From NCBI GenBank assembly GCA_001563325.1, contig LRSK01000205.1, positions 1 through 17,438 of the forward strand: a stretch of 17,438 bases of DNA, read 5' to 3'. Every line of letters starts with the position of its first letter. Position 1 is the first letter of the stretch. The position numbers and the translations under genes are program-made. Source of the stretch: Candidatus Thorarchaeota archaeon SMTZ1-83 (GTDB lineage Archaea; Asgardarchaeota; Thorarchaeia; Thorarchaeales; Thorarchaeaceae). Under the pieces are notes generated by a model. The model saw nothing but the letters and a program-made list of their open reading frames with translations, was not told where the DNA came from and did no database searches. Shown piece by piece: positions 1-6,341 of the stretch.

Positions 1-218
1 TAGCGAATGTCTTCATTGGGCTTCTAGGTCTCGAGGGACTTGGTATTCTTGTAATGGTGATTAGCGTTCTAATTGGTGCGATGCTTGGCGGCTTCGGCGG
101 CATGCTGGGTAGAGCTCTCTATGAATTGATAGACGAGTTCCTTCCACCTGAAGGAGTGGAATCTCCTCCGCCAGAACCAGAAGCTCGTGATGACGAAGAA
201 GAAGTCACGGAAGAGTGA
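1..218 (+). CDS. Small integral membrane protein, C-terminal part (paralogue of the gene at 1031-1480)
   Basis: An open frame enters from the left edge (first full codon at position 3) and runs about 71 codons to TGA at 216-218. It begins with a hydrophobic stretch, then a glycine-rich membrane segment (GAMLGGFGGMLGRALYELID), then an acidic Pro/Glu-rich tail ending EEEVTEE. Counted by hand, about 20 of 46 ungapped positions match the end of the membrane protein at 1031-1480, including the GG.GG..GRA..EL..EF pattern, so the two are paralogues. No catalytic motif is visible. The last 14 bases overlap the 3' end of the convergent minus-strand gene. Function unknown; the start lies outside the window. 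Confidence 0.75.
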   Translation, partial: ANVFIGLLGLEGLGILVMVISVLIGAMLGGFGGMLGRALYELIDEFLPPEGVESPPPEPEARDDEEEVTEE

Positions 219-804
219 ACATAACTGTGCTGTGGCACCAGTTGCCACGGCGCTCCCCTTTCTTTATCCGATATATGACTGCAAATGACAGAAGCAAAAC
301 ACAGCTCGGAAGAGCAATGAGTCCAATGACCAAGATGAACCCTGATTGTGAGATATGAATAATACTTCCTTTGAGTTCCTTCATGAAGATCGAGTCGTTG
401 AGGTATATGATATGCCACTCTCCTGAGTATGGTATCTCTATACTCCAACTTAGCTCTACTAGAGTATGTCTTTCCAGAATTGGAGTTGCGGTTGATTTGT
501 CCTTCCATAGGCTGAAGTTTGCCTCATCCATAAGTAAGAAGTCAATTCCACCTAGCAACCAATTGTCATATTCAGTCTGGTCACCAGGAAAGAGTTCACC
601 TTCATTTAGCAGCTTGAATTCCCCTGATAGGATATCTCCCGCTGCGCAGACTATAGAGAATGATGTCCAAGAATGAGCATATATGACAATGTCATGTGTT
701 GCCAGCGGAGTACTACTAGAAGCTTCATCATGTTCCTCGGCTCTTACACACGTACCAAGACAAAGCAATAGGAGCAAACTGACAATGACCACTCTCTTAT
801 TCAA
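205..804 (-). CDS. Secreted/type I membrane protein with GOLD-like ectodomain
   Basis: 199 residues. Residues 1-22 are a signal peptide (MNKR, a leucine run, then a likely cut after VRA). Residues 23-152 form an extracellular domain, 155-179 a single TM helix, followed by a basic cytoplasmic end (RIKKGERRG). The ectodomain has the pattern seen in archaeal GOLD/emp24-like beta-sandwiches: a 'GDILSGEF' strand, 'GGIDFLLMDEANFSLW', then 'SWSIEIPYSGEWHIIYLNDS'. This resemblance is by eye, not from a search. Start is TTG at 802-804, backed by GGAG at 813-816, 8 nt upstream; no in-frame ATG competes. It lies inverted between two paralogous membrane genes and overlaps the end of the first by 14 bases. 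A role in surface or membrane-protein interaction is inference. Confidence 0.72.
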   Translation of the reverse strand: MNKRVVIVSLLLLLCLGTCVRAEEHDEASSSTPLATHDIVIYAHSWTSFSIVCAAGDILSGEFKLLNEGELFPGDQTEYDNWLLGGIDFLLMDEANFSLWKDKSTATPILERHTLVELSWSIEIPYSGEWHIIYLNDSIFMKELKGSIIHISQSGFILVIGLIALPSCVLLLSFAVIYRIKKGERRGNWCHSTVMFTLP

Positions 805-1030
805 TACTCAATCTCCTTTTGTGCCAGTGTATTTGATGGAGTTGCTAGTGGAAAAAGCACTGGGACTGCAATCATAACACCGAGCTATTCTTATCCGTAC
901 TCCTTGAAACCTCAACGTCGTCTGCATACTTGGTGTGTTACGACTTAAGAATCGTAGGTATATTGAACTGATGTCCTTGGTTCATAGTCTAGACTTATCT
1001 CCCAAAGATTCCCTGTGTGAAAAGGGCCTC

Positions 1031-1480
1031 ATGATGTTTCGTGCACAATATGAGAACGTGTTTGTCAAGAGTGGAATCGTTCATGCGTACTTGTTCTGTA
1101 TGCTCCTGGCGCTTGTCCTTCAAATCACTGGCTTCTGGATCCTGATGATTCTTGCGGGCACTGTGGGAGGACTCTTCACAAAACGCTTACCACATGCTTT
1201 CATCGCGGGATTCCTCGGTGTCGCCGTTGCGTGGTCAATCCTCTTCCTTATCCAGAACACCTTCGCTCAGGCATATGTAGTTGCAGAGTTCTTTGCGACA
1301 CTAATCGGAATGCCAGAAGCGGGACGATGGATTGTGTCGCTCTCTATACTCCTTGGTGGTTTCTTAGGCGGATCAGGAGGACTAGTCGGACGGGCGATGG
1401 TGGAGCTCGCAGAGGAGTTTACGTCGAAGAAGAAACCAACCGAGACTGCAGCTGACGTTGCCGACCATCGTCATACATGA
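1031..1480 (+). CDS. Small integral membrane protein, glycine-rich (paralogue of the gene at 1-218)
   Basis: About 149 residues from ATG 1031 (or ATG 1034). The frame is open back to GTG 935, but that extension looks non-coding: it contains TATA-like AGGTATATTG (956-965), while AAAGGG (1021-1026) sits at ribosome-site spacing before 1031. The protein has about four hydrophobic segments (VHAYLFCMLLALVLQITGFW; ILMILAGTVGGLF; AFIAGFLGVAVAWSILFLI; IVSLSILLGGFLGGSGGLVG) and a short hydrophilic tail. It is clearly related to the C-terminal fragment at the left edge. It resembles archaeal DUF-type small membrane proteins with Gly-rich helices, but I cannot name the family. No enzymatic residues seen. 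Confidence 0.72.
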   Translation: MMFRAQYENVFVKSGIVHAYLFCMLLALVLQITGFWILMILAGTVGGLFTKRLPHAFIAGFLGVAVAWSILFLIQNTFAQAYVVAEFFATLIGMPEAGRWIVSLSILLGGFLGGSGGLVGRAMVELAEEFTSKKKPTETAADVADHRHT

Positions 1481-1485
1481 TAGGT

Positions 1486-1493
1486 CTTATATT
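1486..1493 (+). promoter_or_regulatory. TATA-like box for the flavodiiron gene
   Basis: CTTATATT lies about 50 nt before the ATG at 1542, in the 61-base gap after the previous stop. An archaeal start about 25 nt downstream would give a leader of roughly 25-30 nt carrying the AGAGGT ribosome-site-like sequence. Confidence 0.4.
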
Positions 1494-1541
1494 GTATCGT
1501 AGGTGTGCCCTGCCAGAGCATGAACAAGAGAGGTCTTCAGC

Positions 1542-2726
1542 ATGCACAGAGAATTGACAAAGGGAGTCTATTACGTCGGCGTCGATGACCATCATACATC
1601 GTTGTTTGAGAATCTCTGGCCCATTCCCTTCGGAGTCTCCTACAACAGCTATCTCATAGTTGATGAGAAGGTTGCTCTGATTGAAACAGTGAAGAATCTC
1701 TTCACTCGTGAATGGATTGATAACATCAGAGAAGTCATTGACCCCTCGAAGATTGACTACATAATCCTCAACCATATGGAACCAGACCATACTGGTTCAT
1801 TGCCGGAGATAGCCAAGATTGCCAAGAACGCTACAATCCTTCTTACTCCCAGGGCTGAACCGATGTGTGACTCCTTCTTCGACGTGAAACTGAAGAAACA
1901 GACGGTAGAGGACCTTGAAGAAATCTCTCTGGGCAAGAAGGCACTGAAGTTTGTGCATGCGCAGTTTCTTCACTGGCCCGAAACCATGATGACGTACCTG
2001 GTTGAGGATGAAGTTCTCTTCTCATGTGATGCGTTTGGTTCCTATGGAGCATTGAACGGCAAGCATTTCGATGATGAAGTGGACATGAGGCTCTTTGAGA
2101 AGGAGAGCAAACGCTACCTCTCTACCATCATAACTTCATACTTCAGATTCGTCCAGCGAGCCATCCAGAAGGTTAGGGATTCGGGCCTAAGATTGAAGAT
2201 GATTGCACCAAGCCATGGCCCCATCTACAGAAAGGACCCGATGTGGATCATAGATCACTACGACACGTTCAGCAGTCCTGAGCTGGAGAAGTATGTGACA
2301 ATAGTGTTTGGATCTATGTACGGATACAATTTGAGGCTCGCACACACTCTGAAGAAAGAACTCCAGGAACTGGGAGTTGAGGTGAAAATACACAACATAT
2401 CCTACAGCGACATGAGCCAAGTAATCACAGACTCGGTCCGCGCAGGAGTGTTGATTATCGGGACTCCAACCTACGATGCATATCCATTCCCAAAGATCTG
2501 GGCGTTTGTGAACGAGATGATTGGCAAACGATTCCCGAACAGGCCGATAGGTCTCTTTGGAACATATGGCTGGGGAGGTGGAGGAGTAAAGAAGCTTCGA
2601 GCCCAGCTTGAGGACTCGAAGTTTGAAGTACTCGACCCTGTAGTAAGATGCCGAGCCCGACCCACAGAAGAGGAAGAGCAGGCCATCAAGGAACTGGCTG
2701 CTAAGATTGCGGGAATTCTCAAGTAG
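1542..2726 (+). CDS. fprA: FprA-type flavodiiron protein (O2/NO reductase)
   Basis: 394 residues, the usual length of a class A flavodiiron protein. Residues 1-250 are a metallo-beta-lactamase-like di-iron domain with all ligands in place: H78-x-E80-x-D82-H83 (NHMEPDHTGS), H144, D163 and H225 (APSHGP). Residues 251-394 are a flavodoxin-like FMN domain (FGSMYGYN, GTPTYDAYPFP, GTYGWGGGG). The family reduces O2 to water, or NO to N2O, in the cytoplasm, using F420H2 directly in methanogens or rubredoxin elsewhere. The sequence does not settle which donor is used here. There is no extra C-terminal rubredoxin or flavin reductase domain. It is followed by rubrerythrin on the same strand after 140 bases, the classic oxygen/peroxide defence pairing. 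Confidence 0.95.
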   Translation: MHRELTKGVYYVGVDDHHTSLFENLWPIPFGVSYNSYLIVDEKVALIETVKNLFTREWIDNIREVIDPSKIDYIILNHMEPDHTGSLPEIAKIAKNATILLTPRAEPMCDSFFDVKLKKQTVEDLEEISLGKKALKFVHAQFLHWPETMMTYLVEDEVLFSCDAFGSYGALNGKHFDDEVDMRLFEKESKRYLSTIITSYFRFVQRAIQKVRDSGLRLKMIAPSHGPIYRKDPMWIIDHYDTFSSPELEKYVTIVFGSMYGYNLRLAHTLKKELQELGVEVKIHNISYSDMSQVITDSVRAGVLIIGTPTYDAYPFPKIWAFVNEMIGKRFPNRPIGLFGTYGWGGGGVKKLRAQLEDSKFEVLDPVVRCRARPTEEEEQAIKELAAKIAGILK

Positions 2727-2731
2727 GATGA

Positions 2732-2749
2732 TGACCGGCGACCCGGTCA
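2732..2749. repeat. Perfect 7-bp inverted repeat between flavodiiron and rubrerythrin genes
   Basis: TGACCGG, 4-base loop CGAC, CCGGTCA. It starts 6 bases after the fprA stop and about 26 bases before the rubrerythrin TATA-like box. It has no T tract, so it is either an RNA hairpin at the 3' end of fprA or an operator for a repressor of the rubrerythrin promoter. The sequence does not decide which. Confidence 0.5.
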
Positions 2750-2774
2750 CTGTTGAACCTGTGGCTATAGCATC

Positions 2775-2783
2775 CTTAAAAAG
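2775..2783 (+). promoter_or_regulatory. TATA-like box for rubrerythrin
   Basis: CTTAAAAAG, 84 nt before the rubrerythrin ATG. Transcription would start near 2805-2810 and give a leader of about 60 nt, which carries the strong GGAGGAG site. Confidence 0.4.
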
Positions 2784-2866
2784 CAACAAGAATAACCCAC
2801 TGACAGTTGTTCAATCAACGCTCAGTGACTAATAGTCATCAGGAGAGAACGACGGAGGAGAAACGA

Positions 2867-3454
2867 ATGAATCTCAAGGGAACCAAGACTGAGAAGAATC
2901 TGTTGACTTCTTTCGCAGGCGAGAGTCAGGCTCGCAACAGGTATACGTTGGCAGCCAAGACAGCCAAGAACGAGGGCTATGCTCACATCGCTGCAGTCTT
3001 CCTAGAGACTGCAGGACACGAGAAGGAGCATGCTGAGAGGTTCTTCAAGTTTCTGAAACAAGGCGGAGCGACAGAGGCAATCAAGGTCGAGTGGGAATTC
3101 CCCACCAGCGGCTCGTACGAAAGCACTGAGGAGAATCTTAGGCATGCTGCGGCTGGTGAGAAGTACGAATACACCGAGATGTATCCTGGATTCGCCAAGA
3201 TTGCCGAGGAAGAGGGCTTCAAGGACATTGCCCATGCCTGGATGATGATTGCCCATGCCGAGTCCTGGCATCACAGGCGGTACATCGCCCTGGCTGAGCA
3301 GATAGCAGACGGTTCGATATTCAAGAAGAGTGAGAAGGTCGAGTGGCGCTGCGACAACTGTGGGTATATCCACGAAGGAACAAGTCCGCCTGAGAAGTGT
3401 CCAGCCTGCCAGCACGAGAAGGGCTACTTCATGTTGCATTTCCGCGAGTATTGA
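2867..3454 (+). CDS. rbr: Rubrerythrin
   Basis: 195 residues from ATG 2867, chosen because GGAGGAG (2855-2861) sits 5 nt before it; the frame stays open 20 codons further up without a better site. Residues 1-150 are the ferritin-like four-helix domain with di-iron ligands E19 (FAGESQARNRY), E52/H55 (HEKEHAERF), E98 and E101 (GEKYEYTEM), and E132/H135 (AHAESWHHRRY). Residues 158-195 are a rubredoxin-like Fe(Cys)4 domain with C162xxC165 and C178xxC181. The family reduces hydrogen peroxide to water in the cytoplasm of anaerobes, receiving electrons through rubredoxin. It partners functionally with the upstream flavodiiron protein. Both domains are complete. Confidence 0.95.
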   Translation: MNLKGTKTEKNLLTSFAGESQARNRYTLAAKTAKNEGYAHIAAVFLETAGHEKEHAERFFKFLKQGGATEAIKVEWEFPTSGSYESTEENLRHAAAGEKYEYTEMYPGFAKIAEEEGFKDIAHAWMMIAHAESWHHRRYIALAEQIADGSIFKKSEKVEWRCDNCGYIHEGTSPPEKCPACQHEKGYFMLHFREY

Positions 3455-3472
3455 TCAAGTCGCCTTGGCCCT

Positions 3473-3500
3473 CATGGAGGTCGAGGCCTCTCTCTTTTTT
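3473..3500 (+). terminator. Candidate terminator after rubrerythrin
   Basis: A short GAGG/CCTC-type stem (GGAGGTCGAGGCCTC region) is followed by a pyrimidine run ending in T6 at 3495-3500, beginning about 20 bases after the stop codon. A T-rich run after a gene is the usual archaeal terminator signal; the stem is weak. Confidence 0.45.
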
Positions 3501-3779
3501 GAGTACCAATTCATAGCACGTAGTCGGAAGAAGATGTGAGAGAGCGGAGCCGGCAGTGCTGTCGTTGGGGGTAAGGGTGTGTTTTCTAAGTGTTGGGGGG
3601 AGGATAGAGAGTTTGTTTAGAACAAATCCCTGCTGGCCCCGCTGGTAAGTCATCGGTAGCTATGATTAAAGTAAGTGAGTAACACACGGTCTTGGGCGCG
3701 CAACCCTAAATCCTGTTCATCTTGGCTATTTACACTCCCACAGAAGACACACCCTGGGACCACAACAGAAAGTGGTTTG
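3501..3779. other. Intergenic stretch, no convincing gene
   Basis: No frame here looks coding. A G-rich run on the + strand (3564-3604: GGGGG, GGG, GGGGGG and a final GG, with one long spacer) could form a G-quadruplex. TTTGT/ACAAA (about 3612-3627) is a short inverted repeat. TATA-like CTATTTACA (about 3726-3734) lies about 45 nt before ATG 3780 and could be the promoter of the small gene that follows. The frame of that gene stays open back to GTG 3675, but those 35 codons look non-coding. Confidence 0.4.
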
Positions 3780-3962
3780 ATGGCATCTCGGACTATCCTA
3801 AGTGCGCAGGGCTCCCCTGACGTTCTCCAACCCCAAACAGTCTACGAATACGGCCCTGGTTTTCTCCCTTCGGGACCTTGGAACACTGAAATCGGCCCCG
3901 GTTTTCTCCCTTCCGGCCCGTGGAGTATCGGTCCCGGATTTCTCCCAAGTGGCCCTTGGTGA
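3780..3962 (+). CDS. Small protein ending in three GPGFLPSGPW repeats (candidate peptide precursor)
   Basis: About 60 residues from ATG 3780 (the frame continues up to GTG 3675, giving 95). Residues 1-24 (MASRTILSAQGSPDVLQPQT...) form a leader-like part. It is followed by three identical decapeptides GPGFLPSGPW, separated by NTEI and SI, the last ending exactly at the TGA. The DNA copies differ at many bases, all third positions except a serine codon changing from TCG/TCC to AGT, so the protein sequence appears to be under selection. That is strong evidence for a translated gene despite its size. No TM segment or cysteine. A hairpin or palindrome plus T8 follows immediately. Function unknown. 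A multi-core precursor of a small (possibly cyclic or modified) peptide, or tandem binding motifs for a protein domain, are both possible. No modifying enzyme is seen next to it. Confidence 0.62.
   Translation: MASRTILSAQGSPDVLQPQTVYEYGPGFLPSGPWNTEIGPGFLPSGPWSIGPGFLPSGPW
3852..3959 (+). repeat. Three 30-bp direct repeats encoding GPGFLPSGPW
   Basis: Copies lie at 3852-3881, 3894-3923 and 3930-3959, all in the same frame. Copies 1 and 2 differ at four third-codon positions. Copy 3 differs further at third positions and uses AGT instead of TCN for serine. The amino-acid sequence is identical in all three. Confidence 0.9.
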
Positions 3963-3972
3963 GATAAGCGCT

Positions 3973-4014
3973 CTTGAGTGGCTTATATAGTCACTCAAGG
4001 CCCACCTTTTTTTT
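3973..4014 (+). terminator. Palindrome around TTATATA followed by T8: terminator or TATA box with flanking operator
   Basis: CTTGAGTG (3973-3980) and CACTCAAG (3992-3999) are a perfect 8-bp inverted repeat, extended by a G-T and a C-G pair around the loop TTATATA (3983-3989). Seven bases later comes T8 (4007-4014), itself flanked by CACC and GGTG. Read as RNA, this is a hairpin plus U-tract ending the small repeat gene 10 bases upstream. Read as DNA, the loop is a near-consensus archaeal TATA box inside a symmetrical operator, which would place a start near 4012. Both may hold. Confidence 0.6.
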
Positions 4015-4167
4015 GGTGCCGAGCGGACAGGTGAGTCAATTCCAGACTCTGCGACCTTCCAGGGCTAGACCCACCGCGACGGTTATGCAAAGCGTACACA
4101 GCCGTGGGGGCGGAGAACTCAAGTCCTCCCGAACCCATAGGAACGCCGACACGAGAAGCCATATCTT
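4015..4167 (+). other. Leader or possible structured RNA upstream of the glycosyltransferase
   Basis: No coding frame is supported. The stretch is GC-rich and can fold: CCCA (4070-4073) with TGGG (4105-4108), CGG (4080-4082) with CCG (4102-4104), and an inner TATGC/GCGTA stem with AAA loop (4084-4096). GGAG/CTCC-type pairing surrounds a third copy of ACTCAAG (4117-4123), the half-site of the palindrome upstream. I could not match it to tRNA, 5S, SRP or RNase P RNA. It may be the glycosyltransferase mRNA leader. Confidence 0.35.
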
Positions 4168-5802
4168 ATGCGGCGTCTGCGGAGCATGCGAGGGAGAACA
4201 CTGAGCGAAGATGAAGGAAGAGAGCGAAAGATTCCCTTAATCAGACTCTCTAGTCTTATAGGCTGGATCAGAGTTTCAAGAGCAGACATCCTCTTGTTCG
4301 TCTTTGCAGCTGTCGCTACCCTGTTATCATGCGCTCACTATATTGGCATTCTGCTTACCTGGACAGACGTTGGTTTTACTCTGGACGATTCGTGGATCCA
4401 TCTGCAGTTTGCAAGAACAATCTTTGAGGGTCGTCCGTGGGAGTATTCCGCGGGAGTCCCAAGCGCTGGTGCAACCAGTCCCTTGTGGGCAATCACTCTA
4501 TCATCGGTATTCCTCTTCACCCAAGATGGGACTGGGGTGGTCATCGGCACCTACGTAATAGCCATCCTCTTCTACGTTGGGAGCTCATTTCTTGTAGGAC
4601 ACCTGACCAACAGCTATACGGGCCATGGAATCTGGGGCTATCCCGCGATTGTTGGTTTCTTACTTGTGCCTAGGAATACCTGGCTCATGCTCTCGGGTAT
4701 GGAGCTCCCAATCTTCATGTTCACGATCCTACTCGCCGTGACATTTCTTGAGAGAGATGGATCGAAGAATGACATTCTGATGGGTATTGCTTGCGGACTG
4801 GTCTATCTCTCTAGACCTGAGGGGCTTCTTGTTGTTGCATTCTGCTACGTACTTCGTATCACCAGGATATGGGAGTCCGGAGCGCTCGATAGAGAGAGAG
4901 CCCCACATATCATGGTCATGTTGATGGCTTCGGTGCTTGTGGTCTTGCCCTGGGTCCTGCATTGCTTGTCAATCAACGGAACACCATTGCCTGACACTTT
5001 CTTTGCGAAGGTGCATGGGCCGACCCAATGGGATATTGACGTCTGGAACTTCTGGTGGAACGTGTGGTTGATAGATCTACCCTTCATCATCGCGGGGATT
5101 GCTGGTGGAGCGTATCTGTTGGCAAAGGGGAGAACAGGTAGCAGCGTACTGTGGGCTTTCGCAGTTGGACTGATTACACTCTACAGACTCAACATGCCAA
5201 TGCAGGCCCTCATAAACAATGCTAGATATCTAGTTCCAGTCTTCAACATACTCCAGATACTAACTACTGCAGCGATAGGGGTCATGGCCGAAGGGCTCGC
5301 AGCAACGATAGAGCGACCCGAGCATAAACGTGAGATAAGAGTGCTAGGCGTACTTCTGGTGTTGGTTCTCGTTATTCCCTCAACAGTGGGATATGTCGAA
5401 CAGGCCGACATTTACGGCAACTCGGTCAAAAACATCAATGAACAGCAAGTGGTCATCGGAAGGTGGCTGGCGGAGAACACACCAGAGAATGCCACATTAG
5501 CTATGATAGATGCCGGGGGAATAGCGTTCTTCAGCAACAGAACGACGATCGACCTCGTAGGACTGACCACACCCGACATGGTCCATTTGAACATGACACC
5601 ACGAGAGAAGCTCATCTACATTCGAGACCGAAATTGCAGCTACATTGTGACTTTCAATGCTTGGTTCTGGCCCTGGTCAAACGAGCTTCATCAAGGCTGG
5701 GAGGTTCTTTTCACGGTGTATCTACCGGACAACATCATCTCCGGGGCTGACATGAAATCCGTGTACTTCATAGACTGGGCTCTAACAGATCTTGCCCCAT
5801 GA
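4168..5802 (+). CDS. GT-C fold membrane glycosyltransferase (ArnT/AftB-like)
   Basis: 544 residues from ATG 4168; ATG 4186 is a possible alternative, about 25 nt after a TATA-like CATATCTTA. There are about 11-13 hydrophobic helices between residues 38 and 410. The first outer loop carries the GT-C Asp pair (D73-D74 in FTLDDSWIHLQFARTIFEG) followed by AGATSPLW, the usual 'DD..I..RYA...GTSPLW' arrangement. 'YLSRPEGLL' near 213-221 and 'NARYLVPVFNIL' near 351-362 are also typical. Residues 422-544 form an extracytoplasmic domain with 'AMIDAGGIAFFSNRTTIDLVGL'. The family moves sugars from polyprenyl-phosphate donors onto surface glycans or proteins outside the membrane. Donor and acceptor cannot be told from sequence. 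No partner glycan genes flank it. Confidence 0.8.
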   Translation: MRRLRSMRGRTLSEDEGRERKIPLIRLSSLIGWIRVSRADILLFVFAAVATLLSCAHYIGILLTWTDVGFTLDDSWIHLQFARTIFEGRPWEYSAGVPSAGATSPLWAITLSSVFLFTQDGTGVVIGTYVIAILFYVGSSFLVGHLTNSYTGHGIWGYPAIVGFLLVPRNTWLMLSGMELPIFMFTILLAVTFLERDGSKNDILMGIACGLVYLSRPEGLLVVAFCYVLRITRIWESGALDRERAPHIMVMLMASVLVVLPWVLHCLSINGTPLPDTFFAKVHGPTQWDIDVWNFWWNVWLIDLPFIIAGIAGGAYLLAKGRTGSSVLWAFAVGLITLYRLNMPMQALINNARYLVPVFNILQILTTAAIGVMAEGLAATIERPEHKREIRVLGVLLVLVLVIPSTVGYVEQADIYGNSVKNINEQQVVIGRWLAENTPENATLAMIDAGGIAFFSNRTTIDLVGLTTPDMVHLNMTPREKLIYIRDRNCSYIVTFNAWFWPWSNELHQGWEVLFTVYLPDNIISGADMKSVYFIDWALTDLAP

Positions 5803-6341
5803 AGAGTGCGGACGTCGTCAACGGCCCGATGGAACCTACTGTAGCCATTCTACAGTTGTATAGGTTTCACGCGCTCGACGCCTAGAAAGAGCCTACTCCT
5901 AAGCTTTATGAAGTATTATGCGGGTTATAAAGCCCAAAATCGTCACGCATGACAGCATAAACGTCTTTTCTGTCATTACGACGTCCATGACTCTTGTTTC
6001 CTACTCACATATGACACAATACTCGCCCACTCCAACGCACGCGAATTCATCAACTCATCTGAAAAGGCAGTCAAGTCGTCCAATGAGGAGTCTAGAATTG
6101 TCCGGGAAATGGGGGCGTTGGGAGCCACCGCTTTGGTCAAAATGACTCGGCCGTATTCTGAAGGAATCATCGCGAAATATCACATTCAGGCGAAGTCGCT
6201 ACCCCTGACATCAGACGATTCTTTCTTCACCGGCTGTGAGAGTGCCCAACAACATTCCTCTCTGAGATCGGGTCAGGGTGCCTCCTTGGGAAAGGCTCTC
6301 GGACCAAAGCCATGGTTGAACATCCCTTGGCATGTGAAACA
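5803..6341. other. 540-base intergenic region, no convincing gene (possible decayed gene)
   Basis: This lies between two convergent genes. Short frames exist on both strands (+ 5918-6145, - 5976-6170) and overlap each other. Another + frame reads as plausible protein for about 100 codons (residues such as TYDTILAHSNAREFIN and GALGATALVKMTRPYSEG, about 5980-6210) but has no usable start after its upstream stop. This could be a frameshifted or decaying gene, or chance. TATA-like GGTTATAAAG lies at about 5923-5932. I could not assign any product. Confidence 0.4.
5831..5868. repeat. Long imperfect hairpin downstream of the glycosyltransferase gene
   Basis: Outer arms GGAACCTA (5831-5838) and TAGGTTTC (5861-5868) pair with one G-T; inner arms CTGTAG (5839-5844) and CTACAG (5850-5855) pair perfectly around loop CCATT. 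TTGTA (5856-5860) is a one-sided bulge. It lies 29 bases after the stop codon and has no T tract, so it could protect the 3' end of the mRNA or be a small RNA or protein-binding site. Confidence 0.55.

Noticed and set aside
3564..3604. CRISPR or other array near the repeats
   Set aside because: The only repeats nearby are three protein-coding copies with 6-12 base spacers; no repeat-spacer structure or cas gene is present.
3429..3653. Minus-strand frame of 74 codons
   Set aside because: It overlaps the rubrerythrin end and the T-rich run, has no ribosome site, and its composition is not protein-like.
3852..3959. PGF-CTERM archaeal sorting signal, because of the PGF in each repeat
   Set aside because: PGF-CTERM needs a following TM helix and basic end. 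Here PGF is repeated three times, no hydrophobic helix follows, and the protein ends in Trp.
3798..3998. Alternative frames over the triplicate repeat on both strands
   Set aside because: In these frames the three copies encode different peptides. Only the frame ending at 3962 keeps identical amino acids.
4100..4200. Resemblance to archaeal 5S rRNA (CCGAAC near ACCCAT, later AAGCC)
   Set aside because: The conserved loop continuation and the closing helix I are missing, and the region runs into the glycosyltransferase start.
5918..6170. Two overlapping short frames on opposite strands
   Set aside because: Neither has a ribosome site or recognisable motif, and the two exclude each other; kept only as a possible remnant.
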